A model generated the notes under the pieces. It searched no databases. It was given only the letters and a program-made list of their open reading frames with translations, and was not told the origin of the DNA. The translations under genes and the position numbers were made by a program. A DNA stretch of 64,000 nt from Rhizocola hellebori (GTDB taxonomy: Bacteria > Actinomycetota > Actinomycetes > Mycobacteriales > Micromonosporaceae). Location of the stretch: the NCBI RefSeq assembly GCF_016862955.1, contig NZ_BONY01000018.1:62001-126000 (forward strand). The letters are read 5' to 3'. Of the stretch, positions 18,577 through 27,112 are shown in pieces. Position 1 is the first letter of the stretch. The number at the start of each line of letters is the position of its first letter.

Positions 18577-21234
18577 ATGTTCCTATCCAGAACCAGACCA
18601 CGGCTGCTCAGCGCGGCCATCACCACCTTGGCGATGATCGCTGTCGTCGCCGTCTCGGGCTCGCCGGCCGCGCATGCCGCAACCGTCAGCTCCAGCGAAT
18701 TGTCCAGCGGCTGGGCATTGCGCTCGGCCACCGGCCTGGCCGACAGCGGTGCCACCATCTCCCAGGTCGGCTACAGCACAGCCGGCTGGAATCCGGTGAG
18801 CTTGCCGTCCACCGTGCTGGCCGGTCTCGTGGCCAACAACGTCTACACCAACATCTACGCCGGCACTAACCTGCAGTCCGTACCGGACCTGACCGGGCAG
18901 GACTGGTGGTATCGCGGGCAGTTCGCGGCCGCCGCCACCAGCCCCGGCCAGGTCTACTGGCTGCGGTTCAAGGGCATCAGCTACCGCGCGCAGATCTGGC
19001 TCAACGGCCAGCAGCTCGACGCCAACGCGGTCGGCACCTTTGTGGCCCACGAGTACAACGTCACGAGCGTCATCAACCCGGGCGCCACCAATGCCATTGC
19101 CATCAGGATCACGCCACCGCGACACGGCTGCAACGACCTGTCGGTGTGCACAGTGGACTGGAACCCAGAAGCGCCCGACATGAACGCTGGCGTCTGGGGC
19201 AGGACGTTCGTCGACACCACGGGGCCGGTGGCGGTGCGCGACCCGTACACCAAAACAATTTTGCCGTTGCCGGCCATTAACTCTGCCGATCTGACCGTCT
19301 ATACCGACGTTATCAACGCGACCAGCGCGCCGGTCAGCACGACCGTCACCGCCACGATCAGCAAGGCGGGCTTCCCGACGACGACGGTCAGCCAGGTGGT
19401 TTCGCTGGCCGCCAACGAGCGTCGTGAGATCGTCTTCGATCCTGCCGGCTATCCCGCGTTGCACATGAGCAACCCGGCGCTGTGGTGGCCCTATCAGTTC
19501 GGCAGCCCCGAGCTCTACCAGCTCTCGGTAGCTGCCTCGGTGGCCGGTGCCGCCTCCGACAGCAAGGCCATCAACTTCGGGATCCGGCAGTTCACCGACT
19601 ACCGCACCGCCGTGCAGGGCACCACATTTGCCGGATACAAGGTCAATGGCCAGCCGATCCTGTTCCGCGGCGGCGGCTACGTGTGGGACATGTTGCAGCG
19701 CTGGAATACCAAGACAAACAAGGCACATGTCGACTACGTCAAAAGCATGGGCCTCAACACCATTCGGCTCGAAGGCACGTTGGGCAACGAGGAGATCTAC
19801 GATCTCGCTGACGCAGCGGGCGTCATGGTGATGCCCGGCTTCGTCTGCTGCAGCGCTTGGGAGAACGACAGCGGGTGGAGCGCCGAGCAGGAGCAGGTCG
19901 CGCAGGCCTCACTCAACACCCAGATGCGCGCGCTGCGGGCTCACGCCAGCCCGTTCATGTGGAACTATGGCAGCGACCAGCCGCCGAACGCCGTCCACCT
20001 GGCCGCCTACAAGAGCGTCGCGACCGGGTTGCACTGGCAGAACCCGACCCTCGACAACGTCGCAACATGGTCGAACGCCAACGCGGGCATGAAGATGGAC
20101 GGCCCATACAAATGGGAGCCGCCCGTGCTGTGGTGGGACACCTCTCGCCAGGGCAGCGCCTTCGGCACCACCGGCGAGGAGGGCACCGAAGCGCCGCCGC
20201 CGCTGGAGAGCTTGGCGAAATTCCTTACCCCGGCGCAGCAATGGCCCGTCGGCGGGACCGCTTGGAACTACCACGTCGGCCGCGGCGGCAGCGTCTTCGA
20301 CAACACCGGCGTCTACACGACCGGCCTCAACCGCCGATACGGCACGACGACTTCGGCGGCCGACTATTCGAAGAAGTCGGAGGTGATGAACTACGAGAAC
20401 ACCCGCGCGTTCTTCGAGGCATGGAGCGCCCGCCAGCACACGCAAACCTTCGGCAGCATCTGGTGGATGCAGAACAACGCCTGGCCGGCCCTGCACTGGA
20501 ACCTCTACGACTATTACTTCAAGCCCGGGGGCGGGTTCTACGGCACCAAGAAAGCCACCGAGCCGGTCCACATCGCCTATGACTACTCCGGCAAAAACGT
20601 CTTCGTGGTCAACTCGACCCTGGTGGCGCGCAACGGTCTCACCGCGACGGTTTCGGTGCACAACGTTCCCGATTTGAGCCAGAAGTACACCACCAGCGTC
20701 GCTGTGAACGCCACAGCCAACGCGGGCACCCAGGTGCTCACGCTGCCATCGATCACCGGGCTGTCGCCGACCTACTTCATCCGGCTGCAGCTAAAGGATT
20801 CGGGCGGGACGACCATCAGCAACAATCTATATTGGTACTCCACCACAGCCGACGCGTTGGGCAACAAGAAGAACTGGTATTCCACCAGTATCAAGACCTA
20901 CGCCAATCTCACCGGGCTGAACAGCTTGCCCAGCAACAGCGCCGTCACCACCGCCGCGTCGCGGACCGTGGCGGCCGGTCAGGAGACGGTTGCGATCACT
21001 GTCACCAACACCAGCGCCACCAACATCGCCTTCTTCCTGCGGCCAGAGGTGACCGCGGGCAACGGCGGCAACGAGGTGCTGCCGGTGACCTATACCGACA
21101 ACTACATCTCGCTGTGGCCGGGGGAGTCGACCACCATCACCGCCGTCTACCAGTCCACCGACCTGGGCGGCCAGCAGCCTTTCCTGCGCCTGCGCGGCTA
21201 TAACGTGCCGACAGCGTCGACGCCGGTGCCATAA
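18577..21234 (+). CDS. secreted GH2 exo-beta-D-glucosaminidase
   Basis: The 885-aa enzyme has a signal peptide ending near AAHA, then GH2 sugar-binding, immunoglobulin-like and barrel domains and C-terminal beta domains. In place of the usual Asn-Glu acid/base it has GSDQPP with D467. An Asp here is the mark of the actinomycete CsxA-type exo-beta-D-glucosaminidase subfamily. The nucleophile is probably one of E534/E535 in TTGEEGTEAP. It would release GlcN from the non-reducing end of chitosan oligomers. Start: ATG 18577 after AGGAGGAGG. Paired with the GH20 gene and a sugar importer, it supports a chitin/chitosan use locus. A strong terminator follows. Confidence 0.9.
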   Translation: MFLSRTRPRLLSAAITTLAMIAVVAVSGSPAAHAATVSSSELSSGWALRSATGLADSGATISQVGYSTAGWNPVSLPSTVLAGLVANNVYTNIYAGTNLQSVPDLTGQDWWYRGQFAAAATSPGQVYWLRFKGISYRAQIWLNGQQLDANAVGTFVAHEYNVTSVINPGATNAIAIRITPPRHGCNDLSVCTVDWNPEAPDMNAGVWGRTFVDTTGPVAVRDPYTKTILPLPAINSADLTVYTDVINATSAPVSTTVTATISKAGFPTTTVSQVVSLAANERREIVFDPAGYPALHMSNPALWWPYQFGSPELYQLSVAASVAGAASDSKAINFGIRQFTDYRTAVQGTTFAGYKVNGQPILFRGGGYVWDMLQRWNTKTNKAHVDYVKSMGLNTIRLEGTLGNEEIYDLADAAGVMVMPGFVCCSAWENDSGWSAEQEQVAQASLNTQMRALRAHASPFMWNYGSDQPPNAVHLAAYKSVATGLHWQNPTLDNVATWSNANAGMKMDGPYKWEPPVLWWDTSRQGSAFGTTGEEGTEAPPPLESLAKFLTPAQQWPVGGTAWNYHVGRGGSVFDNTGVYTTGLNRRYGTTTSAADYSKKSEVMNYENTRAFFEAWSARQHTQTFGSIWWMQNNAWPALHWNLYDYYFKPGGGFYGTKKATEPVHIAYDYSGKNVFVVNSTLVARNGLTATVSVHNVPDLSQKYTTSVAVNATANAGTQVLTLPSITGLSPTYFIRLQLKDSGGTTISNNLYWYSTTADALGNKKNWYSTSIKTYANLTGLNSLPSNSAVTTAASRTVAAGQETVAITVTNTSATNIAFFLRPEVTAGNGGNEVLPVTYTDNYISLWPGESTTITAVYQSTDLGGQQPFLRLRGYNVPTASTPVP

Positions 21235-21247
21235 GTCCTTCAGATGA

Positions 21248-21273
21248 GGGGATCCCGTGTCCGCGGGATCCCC
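21248..21273 (+). terminator. intrinsic hairpin after exo-glucosaminidase gene
   Basis: A perfect 10-bp stem (GGGGATCCCG at 21248-21257 and CGGGATCCCC at 21264-21273) encloses a 6-nt loop, 13 bp after the stop codon. There is no U-tract, as is common in actinobacteria. Confidence 0.75.
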
Positions 21274-21389
21274 AAGAGCGAATAAACCTTGTGGGAGGTA
21301 CGCGAGAACGGGGCAGAAGTAGCGCGGCAGCGGCTTGGCTGGCTCCGCGGTCCCCCCGAGTTTCGGGTGGACGCGTCAGACTGGTCGGC

Positions 21390-22382
21390 ATGTCTTCACC
21401 ATCACCCCTGACCTCGACGGGAACCCGACCCGCCTCGACCAGCAAAGATGCCGGCGGATCCCATCGAGATGTCGGCGTCTTCCTGGCCATAGTGTTCGCA
21501 CTGCCCTGGATGCTGTGGGTCCTCGAACAGGCCAGCGGTATCCACATCCTCTTTATCGCGGCGCCGGTATGCGTGGCCATCGCCACCTTCGTCGCGGCGC
21601 GGTGGGTGTGGCGGCCCGCCAGCATTTCCCGCGCCACCTCGCTGGTGCCGATCCGTCCCGCCGGCCGGCTCCTGCGCTTCTGCCTGCTCGCCATCGCAAT
21701 CTTCCTATCTGCCTCAATTCTCACGGTGGCGCTCAACGCCCTCACCGGCCTCTACCCCGCTGACCTGACCAGCTTCTCCTTGCTGCGGCACGACTTCGCC
21801 CCGCAAACCATGGGCCAGGCCGGCTTTCCCTTCGACGTAGCGCTTGCAGCGTTGGCAGCAAACCTTTTGCAGTTCGCGCTCATACTGCCGCTCATGTTCT
21901 ACGAAGAGTGGGGCTGGCGCGGCTACCTGCTCAACCGTCTACGGGACCGGCTGGGCACCTGGCCAGCGCTGATCGCGATCGGGTTGATCTGCGGAGCGTG
22001 GCACCTGCCGTTCTTCGTCGGGCCATGGTTTTCCATGGGGCCTGACGCTCGGCAGACCGTCATCCCATTCACCATCTTCTGCACGTTGTTCGGCGTGCTA
22101 CTGGGCCTGCTCCGATTGGCCTCAGGATCAATCTGGCCAGCAGTAGCGGGCCACGCGGTCAACAACACGCTGGTAACCGGATTCGTCCAGGTACTCGTCG
22201 CCGACAACGACGCAAAGACCAACGCCTGGCTCACCGGGCTAAGCGGCTGGCAAGGCTGGCTGGTCCTCCTAGCCGCGATAACAATCCTCACCTCCACCGG
22301 CATCGTCGCCCGCGCCAACCGCGATCGGCTCGCCTCGACACCTGACAACCCACCCCACAGCCGAGAATCTGACCCCCGGTAG
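21390..22382 (+). CDS. CPBP-family intramembrane metalloprotease
   Basis: The product is about 330 aa with eight or so hydrophobic segments. The CPBP (Abi) signature is clear: EEWGWRGYLL (E172, E173 and the R), then a W-H-L-P-F-F motif with the second metal ligand, and AGHAVNNT for the third motif. These residues form the glutamic-type intramembrane active site. CPBP proteases process prenylated or membrane substrates and are often linked to bacteriocin immunity. Here it stands alone after a carbohydrate locus, so its substrate is unknown. Start: ATG 21390 is the first sensible Met, although its ribosome-binding site is weak. Confidence 0.85.
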   Translation: MSSPSPLTSTGTRPASTSKDAGGSHRDVGVFLAIVFALPWMLWVLEQASGIHILFIAAPVCVAIATFVAARWVWRPASISRATSLVPIRPAGRLLRFCLLAIAIFLSASILTVALNALTGLYPADLTSFSLLRHDFAPQTMGQAGFPFDVALAALAANLLQFALILPLMFYEEWGWRGYLLNRLRDRLGTWPALIAIGLICGAWHLPFFVGPWFSMGPDARQTVIPFTIFCTLFGVLLGLLRLASGSIWPAVAGHAVNNTLVTGFVQVLVADNDAKTNAWLTGLSGWQGWLVLLAAITILTSTGIVARANRDRLASTPDNPPHSRESDPR

Positions 22383-22558
22383 AGGTTTCCCCCACGGACA
22401 GCACCGAGAAAAGATATCGGCGCCTGATGCAGGTTCCGTTCTGAGCGGTCATCGCTGCTTCAATGACGGACCGCTCATCGGACGGCGTTGCGGCTTCGTT
22501 GGATGAGCTGGATACTGTGTGCCGTTTAGGAGGAATTGGGTAGAACGGGGAGGTTCAG
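22383..22558. other. intergenic, bulged dyad (possible terminator)
   Basis: An imperfect inverted repeat starting GAGCGGTCAT (22444-22453) and ending ATGACGGACCGCTC (about 22464-22477) follows the CPBP gene and may terminate it. The remainder shows nothing convincing before the small reading frames at 22559. Confidence 0.4.
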
Positions 22559-22753
22559 GTGACTGGCAGCCTATCGTGTCACGTCGGCTACGCCGTGGCC
22601 CGCGCCTTGCCGGTCACAGCGATCGCAGCGGTGATGTCGGTAGCACAGCAACCTACGGGTCGCCGTGTCACACGGCAACGGTGTGCGACGTTGGCGGCTG
22701 CTGTCCTGCGTGCTTTGGCATGGCATCATCGGAGCCGTGTCGCAGATCGGTGA
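22559..22753 (+). CDS. possible small protein, 64 aa
   Basis: A GTG at 22559 follows a good Shine-Dalgarno (GGGGAGG, five bases away) and opens 64 codons whose stop overlaps the next small frame. The peptide has a weak hydrophobic N-terminal part (ALPVTAIAAVMSV) and a basic C-terminus. No family is recognised. Support comes only from the ribosome-binding site and the overlap, so it may not be real. Confidence 0.3.
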   Translation: MTGSLSCHVGYAVARALPVTAIAAVMSVAQQPTGRRVTRQRCATLAAAVLRALAWHHRSRVADR

Positions 22754-23003
22754 GGGCACCCCGCATGACGATCGGGCGTGGCGTCGTGGCGCCTTGCCTG
22801 GTTCGATCGCCGTTGCCGGTATCGGAGCCGGGATCAGCATCGTGGTGGCGATCCATGAACAACGCGCCTTCGTCGCGATTGTGCCTGTCATTGCTGCGAT
22901 CGTCGGCGCATGGTTGATGGTCATCATCGATGACGGTCGGCCGGTGCCGCCGCCGGTGGCCGAGGCGACCGGCGGCGGCGTCAGCTACAGGTTGGCGCAG
23001 TAG
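22737..23003 (+). CDS. small membrane protein, 88 aa
   Basis: GTG 22737 is preceded by GGAG. The 88-aa product contains two adjacent hydrophobic helices (GSIAVAGIGAGISIVVAI and AFVAIVPVIAAIVGAWLMVII) followed by a short Pro-rich tail. This pattern fits a two-span membrane protein with both ends inside. It converges with the xylanase gene and overlaps its last 19 bases. No family is recognised, and expression would need checking. Confidence 0.5.
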   Translation: MSQIGEGTPHDDRAWRRGALPGSIAVAGIGAGISIVVAIHEQRAFVAIVPVIAAIVGAWLMVIIDDGRPVPPPVAEATGGGVSYRLAQ

Positions 23004-26000
23004 CCGATGCTGAACGTGCTAGCACCGGCATTCAGGTTCTGGTTCCAGGCCACGCCGTCGATTCTGAAGCTGCCGTTGGGCAGCTGTTCGCGATCGAAGT
23101 TCCAGGCGGTGTAGACGTCGCCCTCGATCTTGATCAGGGCGCTCCACTCGATGGCCGTGGCACGGGGGTTGGTGGCGGTGATGTTGGCGCAGTAGCCGCC
23201 GCCGCTGTCGGAGTTCCACCGGGTGAAGGTGCTCACGGTGACGTCCACGTTGGCCCCGCGCACCAGCCGGCCCACGCCCCACCGGGCAGTGGACTGGTAG
23301 CCGACACCTTCCTGCTCGGCCCAGTTGCGGATCGACGTCCTGGCGCCGTTGGAGGCGTCGTTGACCTGGAAGTCCAAGCCGTGGAACGTGTCCATGCCAC
23401 CTGATTCGAGCAGGCTGATCGCGGCTTCGACGCGATAGCCGGTGGCGGTGCGCACAGTCGCGCTCTGCAACCTTCCTCGCTGGAACGCCTCGTCACCCGT
23501 ACCAAATGAAACAATGTTGTCGGCATTGATTCTGATCTGGGTGTCGTCGAAGCGGAAGGAGCCGTTCTTGGCGTTGCCGGCATCGACATAGATCTCGACC
23601 GAGTCCTGGGTCCACGGATCGGAGCCGGTGACGTCCACGACCGGGTCGGTGACCTCGGCGAGCAGGTAGAGCGTCTGACCCCGCCACATGGTCCGGACCT
23701 TGGCGATCGCGCCATTTGTCCCGGAGACCTGCTTGTCGGTGCTCACCACGCCCGCGTGCGCCCAGCTGGCGTCGATCGCGCCGTCGATGGCCGGTGCGTT
23801 GGCGACCTCGTAAACCTCCAAATAGGACAGTGTCTCGACCAGGTTGAGCGTGCCGACCGCACCGGCTGTGTTCCAAGCGGTCGTGGTGCCATTGTCGGCG
23901 ACCCGCACATCGAGAGTGGCCGTGCCGCCCTGCAATGCGCCGGACAATGGGAGATGCGCGACGAGGTGATAGCCGCCGTCGCGCTGGGCCGCCACAGCCG
24001 GCACATCACCGGTGCCATTGCGCGAGACCTGATAGGTCACGTTGTTGAGCACGAAGCTGACCCGGTCGTCGGCCGACACGGTGGTGTCATTGACCGTGAC
24101 ATAGGCGGTCAGGTGGTCCGATGCCCAGCGCAGCTGGAACTGTGCCTTGTTCTCTATCCGGTGCAAGGGGAGCTTGCGCCAGGTGAGATCCTTTGTGGCG
24201 TTGGCATTTATGGGAACGGTGCCCGCGAAAACATCGGCCGAACGCAGCCGGGCGGGCAGATCGCCGTCCACAGCCCCGAAGTAGGCGGGCTTGGCCCGCA
24301 GGTTGTCGCCGAAGATGAGCGGCGCGCCGCTGCTGGACCGCCAGGACCGGCCGTCGGTCAGACCCCAGGCGGTGACGGAGAACAGCTGGTTCGAATGCGC
24401 CCGGAAGATCCGGAAGGCATCCCGGAAGAAGTAACCCTGCTCGATCAGGTTCGCTTGGGTCACCGGGGTGCCGGTGGTGATGTCCAGCTCGGTGACCGCC
24501 TGCTTCACCGGCAGGTTCGCGAACGCGGCCAACGCGCCATCCAGGGTGCTCACCGGTGTGGCGAGGGAAAGATGGAACTGATGACCAACCCCATCAAGTG
24601 GTACCCCGCGCGCGAGCAGTCGTTCGACAAGCGCCTTGTAACGAGCCTGTTTGCCACCCTGCTCGGTGTTGTAGTCGTTGATGAAAAGGGTGACGGGATC
24701 GGCGTTCGCGACCGCATAGACGTCATTGAACGCTTGGTCGGCGTACTGGAAGGTCAGATCGATGAAGCTCTCACCGAGAATTCTGTACCACTCGCTGCGC
24801 CGCAGGCCGTCGGAGAATTCACCGCTGTCGCTTACCACCTCGTTGACGGCGTCGAAGGCGCGCAATGGGTTGGTGGCCGAGCCGAACAGGCCGTAGCGCT
24901 GGCTTAGCGACTGCGCCACGTTGAAGACGTGCGTGCGCAGCCGGTCGCGCAGCACCTGCTGGTGCTCGGCCGAGTTGGTCAGCGGCTGGCCGGCCGAGTC
25001 CTGGAAGAACCAGGCCGGGGTTTGGCTGTGCCAGACCAGCACGTGACCGTAGAGGCGCAAGTTGTTGTCCCGGGCGAAGTTCATCAGCGCGATCGCCTGA
25101 TCGTGTGGGCGGAAGTTGCGCTGGGCGTCGTACCATGCCTCGGGTTTCATATGGTTTTCCGGGGTGATCTGGTTGAAGTGCTTGGTCAGCAGCTGAGCCG
25201 CGCCACCGACGGTCTCCCGGCTGTCGATCGCGACACCGATCGGGAAGTCGGTGGTCTCGTGGATGCCAGTGAGATCCTCGATGACCGGAGGCTCAGGCAC
25301 CCTGACGAGGATGTCGTCGACGAGGAAATCGCTGGTGTTTCCGGTCGCGCCGCCCTGGTAGCGGGTCTCGAAGTAGAGCAGCGCGCTGTCCGCGGCCGGC
25401 ATGGTGAAGCTGGCGCTGACCTGGGTCCACCCCGTGTTGGTGACCGTCGTGAACTGGGCCAGCGTGCTGAACGACTGGCTGCCACCGCTGGTGCTGGCGA
25501 GGCTGAGCCAGATCGCGTCGGTCGGCTGGCCGTCGGCGAAGCGCAGCCAGGCCTTGAACTCATAGGTCACACCGGCATCGAGCACGGTGCTCACGTCGCG
25601 GCCGAGTCCGGCGCCCTGGTTGACCCGGGCGGTGACCGCAGCCGCGGTGGCGCCGCTGTGCGCGCCGCCGACCAGGCTGATCGTTGGCGCACCAGGGCCG
25701 CCGTCGCGTGGCCCCCAGCTGTCCAGCCCGCTCTCGAAGCCGGTGTTGATGACGATCGTTCCCGGTGCGGGCCCCGATCCGCTGTCCGGCTTGGTGATCC
25801 TGATGTCGTCAACGAGATAGGTCGCGGTCGCCTCGGCGGCTTCGAGATAGACCTGGAAGCCGGCCCGGTCGGCGTCGGCAGGGACGGCGAAGTCGCCGGT
25901 GACGGTGGTCCACGAGCCTGCCGTGATCGTGGTGTTGCCGATCCAGGTGAAACTCGGCTTCATCACGAACCGGAAACCGGAGGAGGCCGGGCCGCCCGCG

Positions 26001-26791
26001 GCGAGCTGGACCCGTGCCGAGAAGGTGTGCGTGACCCCCGGGTCGAAAATGCCGGCCGGGCTCTGGATCCCGTCGAAGCCGTTGACCCGGTTGGAAATCT
26101 GCAAAGCCTTGCCGCCGTTGGCATCCACCACGGTCAGGGTCGGGTTGCCGCTGCGGGACCAGGTGCCGGTGGTGCCGTCCTCGAAGTTGACGGCGCTCAC
26201 CGTGACGACCCCGGGCGTGGTGTCAGGGCCGGTGACGACGACGTCGTCGAGCAGGAAAGGCGTTTCCCCCTCCGCCTCCACATAGAGGGTGGCGGAGCTG
26301 AGCCCTTCGGGCATCGTGTAGTCGCCGCCGATGCGCACCCAGCCGTCGGCCGTGGTGGGGATGTTGCCGCCGACCCAGGTGTAGGTGTTGCTGCCGCCGC
26401 CCGCCGGGGTCGCCTCGACGGTGAAGTGCACACCGGATGTTCCGGAGGTTCCGGCCGGAAGTTTCGCCCACGCGGTGACCGAATACGGCACACCGGGGGT
26501 GAACAATGCTGTGGCGCTGGTCGCCGTGCCCTGCCAGTTGGCGGTGCGGCCGGTGACCGACAGGCTGTTGGCGCTCGAGTGACCCTCGGCCGCGATGGCG
26601 AGGGTCACGCCGCCGCGTGGCCCCCACGGGACGAACGAGCCGGACTCAAAGTCATTGGAGAGAACGGTTTGCACCGCGACAGCCGGAATCGAGGCTGAGG
26701 CGAAGGCCACGACTAGCGTGGCCGCCAGACACGTTGCGATCAAGGTTCGCGGCCGGCGAGGTGATCTATGAGGCAGATACCCGGAGAGCAT
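22985..26791 (-). CDS. secreted modular GH10 endo-xylanase, 1268 aa
   Basis: The order of parts is: signal peptide (to about residue 40); three CBM4_9/CBM22-type modules (about 43-190, 200-335, 347-498), each beginning N-x-F-E-x-G and ending with LVDDI or LDDV; a GH10 barrel (about 505-850) with acid/base E651 in DAVNEV and nucleophile E768 in TELDIT; a CBM9-like region (about 870-1155); and a C-terminal CBM2-type module with Cys-bracketed GYCANITATN and FSIGYCANL. It hydrolyses xylan in plant cell walls, with several modules anchoring it. Start: ATG 26791 after AAGGA. It is transcribed alone; the divergent promoter region holds a double TTCCGGAA palindrome. Confidence 0.95.
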   Translation of the reverse strand: MLSGYLPHRSPRRPRTLIATCLAATLVVAFASASIPAVAVQTVLSNDFESGSFVPWGPRGGVTLAIAAEGHSSANSLSVTGRTANWQGTATSATALFTPGVPYSVTAWAKLPAGTSGTSGVHFTVEATPAGGGSNTYTWVGGNIPTTADGWVRIGGDYTMPEGLSSATLYVEAEGETPFLLDDVVVTGPDTTPGVVTVSAVNFEDGTTGTWSRSGNPTLTVVDANGGKALQISNRVNGFDGIQSPAGIFDPGVTHTFSARVQLAAGGPASSGFRFVMKPSFTWIGNTTITAGSWTTVTGDFAVPADADRAGFQVYLEAAEATATYLVDDIRITKPDSGSGPAPGTIVINTGFESGLDSWGPRDGGPGAPTISLVGGAHSGATAAAVTARVNQGAGLGRDVSTVLDAGVTYEFKAWLRFADGQPTDAIWLSLASTSGGSQSFSTLAQFTTVTNTGWTQVSASFTMPAADSALLYFETRYQGGATGNTSDFLVDDILVRVPEPPVIEDLTGIHETTDFPIGVAIDSRETVGGAAQLLTKHFNQITPENHMKPEAWYDAQRNFRPHDQAIALMNFARDNNLRLYGHVLVWHSQTPAWFFQDSAGQPLTNSAEHQQVLRDRLRTHVFNVAQSLSQRYGLFGSATNPLRAFDAVNEVVSDSGEFSDGLRRSEWYRILGESFIDLTFQYADQAFNDVYAVANADPVTLFINDYNTEQGGKQARYKALVERLLARGVPLDGVGHQFHLSLATPVSTLDGALAAFANLPVKQAVTELDITTGTPVTQANLIEQGYFFRDAFRIFRAHSNQLFSVTAWGLTDGRSWRSSSGAPLIFGDNLRAKPAYFGAVDGDLPARLRSADVFAGTVPINANATKDLTWRKLPLHRIENKAQFQLRWASDHLTAYVTVNDTTVSADDRVSFVLNNVTYQVSRNGTGDVPAVAAQRDGGYHLVAHLPLSGALQGGTATLDVRVADNGTTTAWNTAGAVGTLNLVETLSYLEVYEVANAPAIDGAIDASWAHAGVVSTDKQVSGTNGAIAKVRTMWRGQTLYLLAEVTDPVVDVTGSDPWTQDSVEIYVDAGNAKNGSFRFDDTQIRINADNIVSFGTGDEAFQRGRLQSATVRTATGYRVEAAISLLESGGMDTFHGLDFQVNDASNGARTSIRNWAEQEGVGYQSTARWGVGRLVRGANVDVTVSTFTRWNSDSGGGYCANITATNPRATAIEWSALIKIEGDVYTAWNFDREQLPNGSFRIDGVAWNQNLNAGASTFSIGYCANL

Positions 26792-26897
26792 CGGAGATCC
26801 TTACGCGAAATGGGACGGTGATTGGGTGGCGCCCGTTATCGGCTCCCGCCGAACGATCCAAGCGCGTGCATGCAGACACTACTGCCGCCATCACTAT

Positions 26898-26916
26898 TTC
26901 CGGAAGATTTCCGGAA
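26898..26916. promoter_or_regulatory. tandem TTCCGGAA palindromes, candidate operator
   Basis: Two identical 8-bp palindromes TTCCGGAA (26898-26905, 26909-26916) lie 11 bp apart, within an 11-bp direct repeat. They sit in the 321-bp region between the divergent xylanase and 27.1-kb genes, about 107 bp from the xylanase start. The one-turn spacing suits two regulator dimers on the same face of DNA. The regulator is unknown. Confidence 0.45.
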
Positions 26917-27112
26917 CCCCAAATAGCTCTTCGACCCAAACGGCCGATGTCCAAAATCGACACTGTCGATTGGATATCTGCCGGTACCAGCGTCAGCGTC
27001 CGCGGGTCGGCAGGGGCCGCGATGACGAAGCCCACGCGGGCACCGTCAGCCTCCAGGGTAAATTTTCCGATTATCAAGGGTGCACCTGCCAATTTGGCTT
27101 TACGTTCCGCAT

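Noticed and set aside
24929-26698. 589-codon open frame opposite the xylanase gene
   Set aside because: It mirrors the GC-rich coding strand of the GH10/CBM gene, has low-complexity Gly/Arg/Val composition and no domain; the minus-strand gene is certain.
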